From NCBI RefSeq assembly GCF_040718835.1, contig NZ_JBFEFG010000274.1, positions 372,001 through 436,000 on the forward strand: a stretch of DNA of 64,000 nucleotides, in the 5' to 3' direction. The position numbers and the translations under genes were made by a program. The notes beneath the pieces were generated by a model, which made no database searches, was not told where the DNA came from, and was given only the letters and a program-made list of their open reading frames with translations. The stretch is from Bremerella sp. JC817 (GTDB lineage: Bacteria > Planctomycetota > Planctomycetia > Pirellulales > Pirellulaceae). Position 1 is the first letter of the stretch; each line of letters begins with the position of its first letter. Positions 36,360 through 46,759 of the stretch are shown piece by piece.

Positions 36360-37634
36360 ATGGCACGGCGTTGCCTTTTCAGCATTTTGTTGGTCGCTTT
36401 GACCACGACCATTGCGTTTGCTCAAGCCGAACCGCAACCGATGCCTATCGGCGGGTCGCCCAGTGGTGCCTCCGATTCCTCTTTGCAATGGCGAAATCCG
36501 GGCGCTTCGGTACCGAGCCGAGTCGACACTTCCGTCCAGCCAGCCAACTTCGCCTCAGCACCTTCCGCCCCTGCGGCAACGACTCCGCCGGCTGAAAACG
36601 TCTCGAAAAGCGGCACTTTGCTGAAGGTCACATCGGGCCTGAAAGAACTTCCTAACGACGCCGGCCAGGTCTGGCGCGATTACGACCTGACCCCTTACAC
36701 CAGTCGCGTGACCACCACCGCCAAGCCGGAACAAGCGATCATCGACTGGATCTTGCGCGAGACCGGCACCGACGTCTGGTTCGGCGAACCACTCGGCATG
36801 CTGCACGCCAACAAGAACACGTTGCGGGTCTATCACACGCCTCAGATGCAGGAAGTCGTGACCGACGTCGTTACCAAGTTTGTCGACAGCCAGGCCGAAG
36901 TCAAAAAGCTGGGCGTTCGCCTGGTTACGGTGAAAAGCCCTAACTGGCGTCGCCTTGCGTATCGCATGATGCAGCCAGTTTCAGTGAAGACTCCCGGCAT
37001 CGAAGCCTGGTTGATGAGCAAAGAAAACGCCGCGATTCTGCTGAGCGAACTTCGCCAGAGAAGCGACTTCCGCGAGCATCACGCCGCGGACCTGCTGATC
37101 CACAACGGTCAATCGAGCACGATTGCGATGCTTCAGCCACGTGTCTTCGTCCGAGGCGTTCGCGCTACGCAGACTTTCCCTGGGTATGAACTGCAATCGG
37201 ACCAGATCGAAGAAGGCTTCTCGATGGAAGTCAGCCCACTGCTGACGCCAGACGACCGGATGATCGATGCAGTGCTGAAGTGCAGTGTCGACCAGGTCGA
37301 GAAATTCGTAAACGTTGATGTCGATGTCCCGACGGCGGGCACCGGTCGCCAGGCAGTCGATATCCAGATTCCGCAAATGGTGAGCTGGCGTTTGCACGAA
37401 CGCTTCCGCTGGCCATCGGAACAAGTCCTGCTGATCAGCTGCGGAGTGGTGGCTCGGCCTCAGTCCGGCATTGCGACGTCGCCCCAACTTCCGTCGATTC
37501 CGCTCCTTCCACAATCGCCACCACGAGCCGACGGCTTGATGTTTGTTGAATTCAAAGGGGACGCCAAAACCGGGGCCGGCACCCCAGTACCAACAGCTCA
37601 GCCAGCCGCCATCGACAGCCGCGGCCGCTATTAA
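36360..37634 (+). CDS. Exported protein with secretin-like region
   Basis: A 424-residue exported protein with a signal peptide ending AFAQA and a Pro/Ser/Ala-rich linker. The folded part (about 100-370) resembles secretin N-domains and core: ILRETGTDVWFGEPLG, VVTDVVTKFVDSQAEVKKLGVRLVTV and EGFSMEVSPLLTPDDRMIDAVLKC. Secretins form outer-membrane pores for type II/IV systems, but this short protein lacks a full barrel. An unusually strong AAGGAGG lies 8 bases before the ATG. No secretion-system neighbours. Confidence 0.7.
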   Translation: MARRCLFSILLVALTTTIAFAQAEPQPMPIGGSPSGASDSSLQWRNPGASVPSRVDTSVQPANFASAPSAPAATTPPAENVSKSGTLLKVTSGLKELPNDAGQVWRDYDLTPYTSRVTTTAKPEQAIIDWILRETGTDVWFGEPLGMLHANKNTLRVYHTPQMQEVVTDVVTKFVDSQAEVKKLGVRLVTVKSPNWRRLAYRMMQPVSVKTPGIEAWLMSKENAAILLSELRQRSDFREHHAADLLIHNGQSSTIAMLQPRVFVRGVRATQTFPGYELQSDQIEEGFSMEVSPLLTPDDRMIDAVLKCSVDQVEKFVNVDVDVPTAGTGRQAVDIQIPQMVSWRLHERFRWPSEQVLLISCGVVARPQSGIATSPQLPSIPLLPQSPPRADGLMFVEFKGDAKTGAGTPVPTAQPAAIDSRGRY

Positions 37635-37938
37635 TCGACGCTCCCGAACAAATACCAGCTGCTACCTTGCTTATTGCCTGTGCGAGAGGCCGATCCTTGG
37701 GCTTCTCGTGCGATTCTCTTGAAATCCAACGTCACCCACCTTGGTTGACCACAATTTGGGGCTCAAAATCGACCGATCGAGCCTAAATTAGGGCCGTTGC
37801 GGGCACCTCTACCGTTCGGGTAACTGCGGGTGGCTCCCATCGACAGTCCCGCCCTGGTGTCCTAAAATTTTGGGTCACCATTAAGAATTCCCAGCACCAA
37901 GGGCAGCCTAATGCTGCCAGGTGTCGATAGGCGTACGA
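37635..37938. other. Intergenic region, 304 bases
   Basis: Between the secretin-like and ketosynthase-like genes on the same strand. I see no gene. The ATG at 37939 has only a weak AGG upstream; an in-frame GTG at 37921 is an alternative start. Confidence 0.45.
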
Positions 37939-39249
37939 ATGCAATCGCGACGAGTAGTCATTACCGGCATGGGCCAGATCAGTCCTCTTGGGATGGACCT
38001 GGAATCCTTTACCAACGCTTTCGACTCAGGCACTTCTGGCATCCGCAAGATTGAGAGCCTGCCCGGCGAAGCATTGCCGTCTCCGTATGCCGGAGAAGCA
38101 CGTGAATTCACCGGCAACATTGCCGACTTCGGCGATGTGGACAAGAACGCCATGCGTTCGATCCGCAAGAACCTGAAGGTCATGTGTCGCGAAATCCAGA
38201 TGGGTGTGGCCGCCGCTCAGCGCGCCCTCCAGCATGGCGGCCTGGCCAGCGGCAGCTTCGATCCGGAACGTTGTGGTGTGATTTACGGCTCGGACTACAT
38301 GATGACCCTGCCCGAAGAGTTCGACAAAGCGACCGCCGCGTGCATCAACGATGCTGGCGAATTCGACTTTGAGGTCTGGGCTGAAAAGGGCCTGCCCGAA
38401 GTCAATCCGCTGTGGTTGCTTAAATACCTGCCGAACATGCCTGCCAGCCATATCGCGATTTTCAACGATATGCGCGGCCCCAACAACTCGATTACGCTTC
38501 GCGAGGCCTCGGCCGGCGCTGCCCTGGGCGAAGCGATGATGACCATCGCCCGCGGCCATGCCGACGTGATCGTCGCTGGCTCGACCGGCACCCGGGTGCA
38601 CGAAACACGCACCTGCCACTCGTATTTGCAGGATCCAATCGCCAAGGGAACGGACGAATCGTGCGGCAAATGCCTGCCATTTGACCTGAATCGCAAGGGA
38701 ATGATCATCGGCGAAGGGGCAGGGGCGTTGCTGCTGGAATCGCTGGAGCATGCCGAAGCCCGCGGCGCTAAGATCCTGGGGGAAGTCATCGGCCAATCGA
38801 TCTGCACCGGCTGGAACGCCGATCGCAGCCCGAATCGCCCAGCCGCCATCGTCAATGCAATGAACATGGTCTGCCGCGACGCAGGGATCGGTGCCAGCGA
38901 TATTGGCCACATCAACGCCCATGGCCTGGGAAGTCAGCAGTCTGACTGGGATGAAGCGGAAGGACTGCGAGAATTTCTTGGCGATTCTGTAAAAACCGTG
39001 CCCGTGGTCGCGATGAAGAGCTATTTTGGTAACCTCGGGGCAGGTAGTGGCGTCATAGAAGTAATTGGCAGCCTGCTGGCAATGCAAAAGAAGCAATTGC
39101 CAGGAACCCTTGGCTACAGCACTCCAGACCCGAAATGCGAGCTGAACATTCAGGCCGATTCGCAAGAAATCGCTGCGGACGGGGTGTTCGTCAGTTTGAA
39201 CTTTAGCCCGCAAGGTCAGGCCTCGGCAATCGCGATTCGCGGCGTCTAA
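37939..39249 (+). CDS. Ketosynthase-fold protein with degenerate active site (chain-length-factor-like)
   Basis: A 436-residue thiolase-fold protein homologous to FabF. It opens RRVVITGMGQISPLG and ends SLNFSPQGQASAIAIRG. The catalytic Cys is replaced by Glu: TLRE189ASAGAALGEA aligns with TACASATNALGDA of the window's FabF. H328 remains (NAHGLGSQQSDWD) but the third residue is N365 (YFGNLGAGSG) instead of His. It therefore should not condense acyl chains; known analogues with a replaced Cys are chain-length factors and decarboxylating KSQ domains (Gln). No active ketosynthase partner is adjacent. Confidence 0.85.
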   Translation: MQSRRVVITGMGQISPLGMDLESFTNAFDSGTSGIRKIESLPGEALPSPYAGEAREFTGNIADFGDVDKNAMRSIRKNLKVMCREIQMGVAAAQRALQHGGLASGSFDPERCGVIYGSDYMMTLPEEFDKATAACINDAGEFDFEVWAEKGLPEVNPLWLLKYLPNMPASHIAIFNDMRGPNNSITLREASAGAALGEAMMTIARGHADVIVAGSTGTRVHETRTCHSYLQDPIAKGTDESCGKCLPFDLNRKGMIIGEGAGALLLESLEHAEARGAKILGEVIGQSICTGWNADRSPNRPAAIVNAMNMVCRDAGIGASDIGHINAHGLGSQQSDWDEAEGLREFLGDSVKTVPVVAMKSYFGNLGAGSGVIEVIGSLLAMQKKQLPGTLGYSTPDPKCELNIQADSQEIAADGVFVSLNFSPQGQASAIAIRGV

Positions 39250-39431
39250 GTCGAGTGCCACCCCAGTTTTCAGGGGCCTGGCTAGCACTAGTGTTGGTTG
39301 ACACTGACCGGTTCAGCCGATATCTTAGCGGGATTGTGACTGCCACTAAGTTCAGCGTGTAGGACGGCTTTCATTGCGAGAGCCGTTTTCCGTTTGGTAA
39401 ACGAGCGTAGCGAAAGCGGCAGCAGGCAACC

Positions 39432-40637
39432 ATGGCGAGAGTCGTTCTAAATCAAGTTAGCAAACGATTTTCCGACGCGGTCGCTGCTGTTTCCGAGCTG
39501 AATTTAGAGGTCGCCGACCGAGAGTTTCTCGTCCTGGTGGGTCCTAGTGGTTGTGGAAAAACGACCACCTTACGGATGATTGCCGGGCTAGAGGAAGTTT
39601 CGAGTGGTGAAATCACGATCGGAGACCGCGACGTAACCCACGTCTCGCCGAAAGATCGGGATATCGCGATGGTTTTTCAAAACTACGCGTTGTATCCCCA
39701 TATGACGGTCAGACGGAATATGTCGTTCGGACTGCGGCTTCGCTACGGAGGGAATTTTATTTCCCGCATGTGGCGACATTGGAACGATGCCGAAAGCGCC
39801 GCCCGGCGTGACGAGCAGTTTCGACAGATCCCGCAACGTGTGGACCAGGTCGCTGGCACGCTGGGGATTAGCAAACTGCTGGACCGTTATCCACGGGAGC
39901 TTTCGGGTGGGGAACGCCAACGGGTAGCCCTGGGTCGTGCAATTGTACGAGAGCCAGCTGCCTTTTTGTTTGACGAACCCCTTTCAAATCTCGACGCCAA
40001 ACTGCGGGTCGAGATGCGAAGAGAACTTAAAGAACTACACCGTCGCCTTGGTGCGACGATGATATATGTCACTCACGATCAGGTCGAAGCGATGACGCTC
40101 GGAGACCGGATCGCGGTGATGGATCAGGGAGTTCTGCAACAAGTTGGGCCACCGAGCGAGGTTTATCACAAACCCGCGAATCGGTTTGTGGCCGGCTTTT
40201 TGGGAACGCCTGGCATGAACTTGCTCGAGGGCAAGCTGGTTGAGGAGAATGGCCGACTCCAATTTCGCTCCGGCGGAATCGCATTGGAAATGTCAGCCAA
40301 CCAGCGTCCCGAGTGGGAACCAAGCAGTTCGAGGACAATTGTCCTTGGCGTTCGACCGGAAGCGATCCTTTTAGCCGAGGAACCTTCCCCCGGTTGCCTC
40401 CCTGCGGGACGTGGCCAGGTCGAACTGGTCGAATCGCTGGGAGATGTGGCTTATGTCCATATTCGGCTCCCAGGCCTGCCAGACGCAGGGGACCAGGCAC
40501 CGCGAATCACGGCGAAAGCCACGATTTCGGCAGATGGCCTGACCGATCGACCAACTCCGCTTGCCTTCCGCGAGGAAGGGCTGCATTGGTTCGATGGACA
40601 AACAGGTCTGCGTTTAGCGTCGGTTGGACGCAACTAA
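39432..40637 (+). CDS. ABC transporter ATP-binding protein (MalK/UgpC-like)
   Basis: A 401-residue ATPase of the carbohydrate-uptake type. Walker A GPSGCGK43TT, Q-loop [10 protein letters not shown], signature [14 protein letters not shown] and Walker [14 protein letters not shown] are intact, followed by a C-terminal TOBE-like regulatory region (about 250-390). Unusually, an insertion of about 35 residues ([20 protein letters not shown]) lies between the Q-loop and the signature. No permease or binding protein is encoded nearby; MalK/MsmK-type ATPases often serve several permeases. It sits upstream of nusA, in the place where rimP is usual. Confidence 0.9.
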   Translation: MARVVLNQVSKRFSDAVAAVSELNLEVADREFLVLVGPSGCGKTTTLRMIAGLEEVSSGEITIGDRDVTHVSPKDRDIAMVFQNYALYPHMTVRRNMSFGLRLRYGGNFISRMWRHWNDAESAARRDEQFRQIPQRVDQVAGTLGISKLLDRYPRELSGGERQRVALGRAIVREPAAFLFDEPLSNLDAKLRVEMRRELKELHRRLGATMIYVTHDQVEAMTLGDRIAVMDQGVLQQVGPPSEVYHKPANRFVAGFLGTPGMNLLEGKLVEENGRLQFRSGGIALEMSANQRPEWEPSSSRTIVLGVRPEAILLAEEPSPGCLPAGRGQVELVESLGDVAYVHIRLPGLPDAGDQAPRITAKATISADGLTDRPTPLAFREEGLHWFDGQTGLRLASVGRN

Positions 40638-40764
40638 GATCGACTTACAATTTGGAAAACCGCGGTGCCCGGGACCGCAAGTAAGCCTGCCCAGGTGTCA
40701 GCAAGATTCGGCTCACGCCGACCATGACGCCCAGGCAGCACCTATCGTTGAAAGTGAAGGACTC

Positions 40765-41982
40765 ATGAACCCGTCTGAAGTCTTGCGAATCGTTGACGCG
40801 ATTCATCGGGACAAAAAGATCGACAAGGAAATCGTCTTCCAGGCGATCGAATCGGCATTGGTTTCTGCTTCGCGGAAGTACCATTCCGAGGACGCCGAGG
40901 TCGTGATCAATATCGATCGAAAAGACGGCACCATCAGCGGACACATCGACGGTGTACCGATGGACCCGGAAGAAACCGTGGGTCGAATCGGTGCGCAGAC
41001 CGCCAAGCAAGTTATTATTCAGAAAATCCGTGAAGCGGAACGTGATGCGCTGCACGAAGAGTACGACGACCTGATCGGCCAGATGGTCAATGGCGTCGTG
41101 CACCGAGCCGAAGGGGGCGCGACGATCGTCACCCTCGACAATGTGGAAGCAATCCTCCCACGCAGCGAGCAAATCCCGGGCGAATCGTTCCATGCGAACG
41201 ATCGTGTCCGTGCCGTGGTGTTCGAAGTGCGCAAACAGGGCAGCCGCGTGAAAGTGGTCCTGAGCCGTACCAACAAGCGATTCGTGGAACGTTTGTTCGA
41301 ACAGGAAATCCCGGAAATCGCTGAAAACGTGATCGAAATCCGCAACATCAGTCGCGAGCCCGGCTACCGCAGCAAGGTAGCTGTCGACAGCTCCGACCAG
41401 CGCGTCGACTGTGTCGGGGCGTGCGTGGGTGTCCGCGGTAATCGCATCAAAAACATCGTGGATGAACTGGCCGGCGAACGCATTGATATCGTCCGCTGGA
41501 GTGAAAATCCGCAAGAACTGATCACTAACGCCCTGCAACCGGCGGAAGTCGAGGAAGTGATTCTGTGCCAGATGATGGGTCGTGCCATCGTCCTGGTGCG
41601 TGAAGATCAACTCTCGTTGGCCATCGGTCGTCGTGGGCAAAACGTTCGCCTGGCAAGCAAGCTGTGCGGATGGGATATCGAGATCATGCTCCGCGAAGAA
41701 CTCGAAGAGCAGATCGACCGCGCCGTGACTGGCTTCAGCTCGATTGAAGGCATTACGGACGAAGTGGCCGAACAATTGGTCGGGGAAGGGTTCCTTTCTT
41801 ACGACGACTTGTCGGTCATCGAAACCGATGCCCTCATGGAAATGGGGACTTACACGGAAGAACAATGCGAACAGATCCGCGATCTGGCTGAGCAAAAAGC
41901 TGAACAGGCCGAAAAGGCCATGGAGGCTGAACGCCGGCGAATCCGCGATGAAAAACCTAAAGATGGCGGCTCCGCCCAATGA
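40765..41982 (+). CDS. nusA: Transcription termination/antitermination factor NusA
   Basis: A 405-residue RNA polymerase-binding factor that controls pausing and termination. Domains run in order: N-terminal domain (1-125, [16 protein letters not shown]), S1 (about 135-205, [19 protein letters not shown]), KH1 and KH2 ([50 protein letters not shown]), then one helix-hairpin-helix-like acidic repeat and a charged tail. ATG at 40765 has GAAGGA close upstream. Unlike the common rimP-nusA-infB order, no rimP precedes it. Followed by infB after 260 bases. Confidence 0.96.
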   Translation: MNPSEVLRIVDAIHRDKKIDKEIVFQAIESALVSASRKYHSEDAEVVINIDRKDGTISGHIDGVPMDPEETVGRIGAQTAKQVIIQKIREAERDALHEEYDDLIGQMVNGVVHRAEGGATIVTLDNVEAILPRSEQIPGESFHANDRVRAVVFEVRKQGSRVKVVLSRTNKRFVERLFEQEIPEIAENVIEIRNISREPGYRSKVAVDSSDQRVDCVGACVGVRGNRIKNIVDELAGERIDIVRWSENPQELITNALQPAEVEEVILCQMMGRAIVLVREDQLSLAIGRRGQNVRLASKLCGWDIEIMLREELEEQIDRAVTGFSSIEGITDEVAEQLVGEGFLSYDDLSVIETDALMEMGTYTEEQCEQIRDLAEQKAEQAEKAMEAERRRIRDEKPKDGGSAQ

Positions 41983-42242
41983 TCGAGCGGAGCCCTAATA
42001 TCGTATCCCCTCGGCAGCGAGGCCTTTCCCGATGAGTTCCAACTAGCGAATCGAATCGGGCAAAAAGGCCGCACTGAAGTGCGTGCTGCCGGATTCGCCA
42101 GGTCGCGATCTTAACGATTAGCGAAATGGCTCGTGGTTGGCAAGATAATTGGCGGGACGTAGGATGATAGGTCCCGGTAACAGGTGTCTTCAGCGGTAAA
42201 CACGCCGCCGACGCCCCAAGAAAACTCAGCAGGAAGGCCAAA

Positions 42243-45152
42243 GTGCCCATACGAATTTACGCGTTAGCTAAAGAACTCCAGGTAGATAGCAAGCAACTCG
42301 TCGACATCTGCAACCGCGCAGGCGTTACTGGGAAGGGGTCTGCACTTGCCAGCCTGGACGATGACGAACTGGTCAAAGTAAAGGCCTTTCTCAACAAAGA
42401 CTCCGGGGGCGACGGCGGAAGCCGTGGCTCGCAAAGCCGTTCGTCGACTACAGACGAACCTCTTCGACCGGAGCGTCCCAGCCAGCCGGCCAAGCCTAGC
42501 AGAATTCGTACTCTGGGCGGCCCCGCCAAGCCTCGTTCACGCGAAGACGAGGAACAACCTGCCGACGAAGTCGAAGCTACCGATATGCCGGTTGCCACTG
42601 AAACCGAAGCTCCCTCGATCGATTCTCCCGACGAGGCCGCACCTGAAATCATCTCGGCCGAAGCACCTTCGGCGCCGGGCGACAGCCAGGATACTGCCGA
42701 CGACGTCGAGCAGCCTTCCGAACAGTCGGCCGAATCCGATTCGCCCGCAGTCCAGCCGGTTCACAAGGACGCGCCGATCCGCGGCATCCGCCGTGGCGAC
42801 TATATCGCCATCGGATCGCAGCGTAAGGTTCGCACCTTAGGTGGTGGCGGTGCCAAGAAGCAGGACGAAGATCGCGAAAAGCCCAAACCGAAGCCGAAGA
42901 AGGTTGGCCCGAGCGTAAAGATCGCCAAGCTTCCGACCGCACCTGCGCCGAAGCCTCAGGCCGAAACCAAAGAGCCTGCCGCTCAGAAGCCGATCATGCA
43001 GCTTCCCAAGGAAGCGATCAAAGGTGCCAAGAAGGGGCAGAAGGCTCCGCTCGAAGAATTCACCAAGCTTCACGAGAAGAAACGCAAATCGAAGGATCGC
43101 AAGTCGGTTGCTGAAATCGACGAGCCGACCGAATTGCGAGAAGACGACGATTCGGCCACCAAGGTTGCCCGCAAGAAGGGCAAGTCGACCGGTATGGCCG
43201 GAATGGCTGGTAGCCGTGATGCCCGTACCCAGGGTCGCAAGCGCACCAAGTCGATTTCGACAGATGTCGATAGCGATGACTTGCGACGCGGTCGCCGTCC
43301 GCGTCCACGTCGCGACAAGTCGAGCAGCAAGGTTTCGACCGCCGCTCCACGCAAGACCGACGTCGCCCTCGAGTTGCCTTGTTCGTTGCGAGAATTCTCG
43401 GAAGCCTCCGGTCTGCCAGTTCAAGCGGTGCAGCGTACTCTGATGAGCTATGGCCAGATGGTCACCATCAACGCCATGCTCGACGCCGAAACGGCCGAAC
43501 TTTTGGCCGCAGAACATGGCATCGATCTCATTATCAAGACACCAGAGTCGATCGAAGACACGCTGATCGCCGAAATCGAAGACTTGGTCGACGATCCGGA
43601 TCAACTCAGCGAACGTCCGCCGGTGGTTACCTTCCTTGGCCACGTCGACCATGGTAAGACCTCGTTGCTGGATAAGATCATCGGCCTGGACGTTGTCAGT
43701 GGCGAAGCGGGCGGTATCACCCAGCACATTCGAGCCTACATTGTCGACAAGGGCGAAAAGAAAATCGCCTTCGTCGATACTCCGGGCCACGAAGCATTTA
43801 CGGAAATGCGTGCTCGTGGTGCCAACGTGACCGATATCGCTGTGCTGATCGTGGCCGCCGACGACGGTGTCATGCCGCAGACGGAAGAAGCCATCAGCCA
43901 CGCTAAAGCCGCGAATGTGCCCATCATTGTTGCTCTCAACAAGATGGACGTTCCGGGTGCCAACCCAGAAAAAGCCCTGCAGCAGCTTTCGCAGCATGGC
44001 CTGTTGCCGGCCGAATGGGGTGGTGACGTTGAAGTGGTCAAAACCAGTGCCATGACCGGCGAAGGGGTCGATACCCTGCTGGAAACGATCCTGCTGACCT
44101 CGGAAATCCACGAGTACCAGGCCAACCCAAACCGCAACGCTGTGGGTGTCTGCCTGGAAGCCGAACAGGAATCGGACCGTGGTGTGTTGGCCAAGTTGAT
44201 CGTCAACAATGGCTCGCTCAAAGTGGGCGACGTCATCGTCTGCGGTTCGACCTATGGCCGCGTCAAAGCGATGTACGACACGCTCAACCCACGTAAGCGT
44301 TTGGAAGTGGCTCCACCTTCCACGCCAGTCAACGTCACGGGCTTCGATGAAGCACCTGCCGCCGGCGAGAAGTTCTACGTGCTGGAAGATATCGCCGATG
44401 CTCGCGAGATCGCAGAAATGCGAGCCAGCCGCAGCCGCGAACAGCACCTCGGAGGTCATACCGTCAAGGTTTCGTTCGAGGACTTCCAGGCTCGTCTGCA
44501 GTCGGGCAACCTAGCTGGCGACGACGCCGGTATCGTTTATCTCAACATCATTCTGCGAGCCGACACGCGTGGTTCGATCGAAGCCATCCAGAAAGAACTG
44601 GACAAGCTCGATCACCCCGAAGTCAAGGTCCGCGTGATGCAGGCCACCGTCGGCGGTGTGACTGTTGCCGACGTGACGCTGGCTTCCGCTTCGGATGCCG
44701 TGATCGTCGCGTTCAACGTCATCCCAGACGAAGCTGCACGTAGCCTGGCCGATGATCGTGGCGTCGAAATTCGCCGCTACAACATCATCTACAAGGTGAC
44801 CGAAGACATCAAGTTGCTGTTGGAAGGCCAACTACGACCAGAGTCTCGCATCACCGAACTGGGTCGCGCCCTGGTGCAGCGTACGTTCTCGATCAGCCGC
44901 ATCGGTACCATCGCTGGTTGCCGTGTGCTGGGTGGGATCATCGAACGCAACTGCCGTATTCGGGTCAACCGAGATGGTCGTGGCATCGGCGAATATGGCT
45001 TGGACTCGCTCAAGCGTGAAAAGGACGATGTCAAGGAAGTCCGCGAAGGGTACGAGTGCGGTATCAAGCTCGTCGGCTTCAACGATATCAAGGATGGGGA
45101 CATCCTCGAGGCATTCAAGGTCGAGGAATTCGCTCGAACCCTGGATAGCTAA
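42243..45152 (+). CDS. infB: Translation initiation factor IF-2
   Basis: A 969-residue GTPase that brings fMet-tRNA to the 30S subunit. The N-terminal IF2N helix ([21 protein letters not shown]) is followed by a long disordered Pro/Lys/Glu-rich linker (about 55-370), a second IF2N-like segment, and the GTPase domain: GHVDHGKTS (from residue 466), DTPGHEAF and NKMD. Domains II-IV follow. The GTG start at 42243 has AGGAAGG a few bases upstream. It is transcribed with nusA and rbfA, as in most bacteria. Confidence 0.96.
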   Translation: MPIRIYALAKELQVDSKQLVDICNRAGVTGKGSALASLDDDELVKVKAFLNKDSGGDGGSRGSQSRSSTTDEPLRPERPSQPAKPSRIRTLGGPAKPRSREDEEQPADEVEATDMPVATETEAPSIDSPDEAAPEIISAEAPSAPGDSQDTADDVEQPSEQSAESDSPAVQPVHKDAPIRGIRRGDYIAIGSQRKVRTLGGGGAKKQDEDREKPKPKPKKVGPSVKIAKLPTAPAPKPQAETKEPAAQKPIMQLPKEAIKGAKKGQKAPLEEFTKLHEKKRKSKDRKSVAEIDEPTELREDDDSATKVARKKGKSTGMAGMAGSRDARTQGRKRTKSISTDVDSDDLRRGRRPRPRRDKSSSKVSTAAPRKTDVALELPCSLREFSEASGLPVQAVQRTLMSYGQMVTINAMLDAETAELLAAEHGIDLIIKTPESIEDTLIAEIEDLVDDPDQLSERPPVVTFLGHVDHGKTSLLDKIIGLDVVSGEAGGITQHIRAYIVDKGEKKIAFVDTPGHEAFTEMRARGANVTDIAVLIVAADDGVMPQTEEAISHAKAANVPIIVALNKMDVPGANPEKALQQLSQHGLLPAEWGGDVEVVKTSAMTGEGVDTLLETILLTSEIHEYQANPNRNAVGVCLEAEQESDRGVLAKLIVNNGSLKVGDVIVCGSTYGRVKAMYDTLNPRKRLEVAPPSTPVNVTGFDEAPAAGEKFYVLEDIADAREIAEMRASRSREQHLGGHTVKVSFEDFQARLQSGNLAGDDAGIVYLNIILRADTRGSIEAIQKELDKLDHPEVKVRVMQATVGGVTVADVTLASASDAVIVAFNVIPDEAARSLADDRGVEIRRYNIIYKVTEDIKLLLEGQLRPESRITELGRALVQRTFSISRIGTIAGCRVLGGIIERNCRIRVNRDGRGIGEYGLDSLKREKDDVKEVREGYECGIKLVGFNDIKDGDILEAFKVEEFARTLDS

Positions 45153-45197
45153 TCACCCCGTAACCTTGAACTGCCCCAGCAACGGGGAAAGGACCCT

Positions 45198-45626
45198 ATG
45201 GCGTCTCGTCGAACTCTAAAAGCCGCATCTGCGATTCGGGAAGTTGTCAGCATGGCAATCCTGACGCAGCTGCGCGATCCCCGTGTTAAAGACGTAACCG
45301 TGACCAAGGTCGAAGTGTCCGGCGATATGCGTGCGGGCAAGGTCTACGTCTCGATCATGGGCGATGAAAAGAAGCAGCAGCAATGCCTGAACGGCCTTCG
45401 CCGTTCGGCAGGCTTCCTGCAGTCCTGCATCAAGGACCGTATCGATACCCGCTACATTCCCAAGCTCGAGTTTGAAATCGACAAGGGTGTGAAGCAAGCA
45501 CTGGAAGTGAGTCGCATCCTGAAGGAAGTTCTGCCTCCCACGGACGATGAGGACGAATCGGAAGAGGTGCTGGCCGACGAAGATTGGGAACCGGAAGACG
45601 AGGACGAACAACCGTCCGCGGAATAA
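45198..45626 (+). CDS. rbfA: Ribosome-binding factor A
   Basis: A 142-residue assembly factor for the 30S subunit. The KH-like fold is shown by RDPRVKDVTVTKVEVSGDMR and KVYVSIMGDE, ending IPKLEFEIDKG. A strongly acidic tail of about 30 residues (TDDEDESEEVLADEDWEPED) extends the usual length of about 115-120. It lies 45 bases after infB, GGAAAGGA precedes the ATG, and the operon continues into the next gene. Confidence 0.93.
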   Translation: MASRRTLKAASAIREVVSMAILTQLRDPRVKDVTVTKVEVSGDMRAGKVYVSIMGDEKKQQQCLNGLRRSAGFLQSCIKDRIDTRYIPKLEFEIDKGVKQALEVSRILKEVLPPTDDEDESEEVLADEDWEPEDEDEQPSAE

Positions 45627-45691
45627 TCCCAACGATCGAAACGCCGCTTAATACCCCGCCAACTACAACCAAAGAGACCTCATACACCGCC

Positions 45692-46606
45692 ATGGCCGCC
45701 GCAAACCGAGCAAATGTCTTCACTGCTTGCCAGAAGATCGTCAAAAAGCATTACGAATCGGCAGGTCCCGACAAACGCTCGATCCTGGAACAATTAGTGT
45801 TTTCCGCCATTCTGGAAAACGCTCCACGAAAGGTTGCCGACGAGGCCTTTGAAACGCTGCAGAAAGAGTACTTCGATTGGAACGAAGTACGCGTGACCAG
45901 CGCCGCGGAACTGATGGAGTTGTTCCCCAAGCATCCTTCCGGCGATGCTGCGGCGGCTCGCGTGCGACTGGTGCTGCAAAATATCTTCGAGTCGATCTAC
46001 GGCTATGACCTGGAAAGCCTCAAGAAAGGCAATCAGGGCAAGGCTGTCACCACAATTGAAAAGTATGGCGCCACACCATTCATGCTCGGCTACGTCACCC
46101 AGCATGCTCTCGGTGGGCATTCCATCCCGATCGACCGCAGCCTGCTCAACCTGATGTTTGTGCTGGGCGGCATCACCGATAAAGACCTGGAAAAGCAAAC
46201 GATCCCTGGTATGGAACGGGCCATCCCGAAGACCAAGGGGGTCGAATTCTCGGACATGATTCACGAACTGGCCGTCGACTTCCAGATGGCTCCGTTCTCG
46301 AAGAAGATTCGCGACCTGCTGCTGGAAATTTCGCCGGATGCGAAGTCACGTTTCCCAAAGCGTGTCAGCGAAGAACCAGCGGTCGAAGCCGCGGCGGATG
46401 ATTCAGCCTCGAAGAAGAGTGCTCCGAAAAAGGGGGCAACCAAAAAGGAAGCTCCAGCGACGAAGCCAGCCAAGAGCGCTGCTCCGAAGAAAGCCGCCAA
46501 GCCAGAGCCGGTCAAGAAGAAGACCACCACCAAGGCGACGCCCAAAAAGACCACCACCGCCCCGAAGAAGTCGTCGACCAAGATCACCAAGAAGAAGCCA
46601 AAGTAG
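45692..46606 (+). CDS. Endonuclease III-fold protein with histone H1-like Lys/Ala/Pro tail
   Basis: A 304-residue protein. The first 230 residues look like the HhH-GPD glycosylase fold: YFDWNEVRVTSAAELMELFP, LQNIFESIYGYDLESLKK and GHSIPIDRSLLNLMFVLGG, where the Asp corresponds to the catalytic Asp of endonuclease III (VPVDTHV). The usual GVGRKTA helix-hairpin-helix with catalytic Lys is not visible (TIEKYGATPFMLGYVTQH), and no FeS Cys set is present. The last 75 residues are a Lys/Ala/Pro/Thr-rich tail typical of histone H1-like chromatin proteins. It may bind DNA without cutting. Encoded 65 bases after rbfA. Confidence 0.7.
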   Translation: MAAANRANVFTACQKIVKKHYESAGPDKRSILEQLVFSAILENAPRKVADEAFETLQKEYFDWNEVRVTSAAELMELFPKHPSGDAAAARVRLVLQNIFESIYGYDLESLKKGNQGKAVTTIEKYGATPFMLGYVTQHALGGHSIPIDRSLLNLMFVLGGITDKDLEKQTIPGMERAIPKTKGVEFSDMIHELAVDFQMAPFSKKIRDLLLEISPDAKSRFPKRVSEEPAVEAAADDSASKKSAPKKGATKKEAPATKPAKSAAPKKAAKPEPVKKKTTTKATPKKTTTAPKKSSTKITKKKPK

Positions 46607-46684
46607 TTTCTTTCTCCAGCCCTCGCGGCCAGATGTGGTACGATTCATCTTGGACCTTCTTTCCGGTCCAGGATAAAATTCAAC

Positions 46685-46723
46685 GCGTTCCAGTGGGCGA
46701 CTTCCGCCTGATCGGAACGCTTT
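46685..46723 (+). terminator. Candidate terminator of the nusA-infB-rbfA block
   Basis: GCGTTCC (46685-46691) pairs with GGAACGC (46714-46720), followed by TTT, before the promoter region of the next gene. Confidence 0.45.
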
Positions 46724-46759
46724 GATTCACCCATCACTCGTCGCCCAGTTGAGGGTCCT

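Noticed and set aside
42837..44459. Long open frame antisense to infB (540 residues)
   Set aside because: Mirror frame of IF-2; composition is not protein-like.
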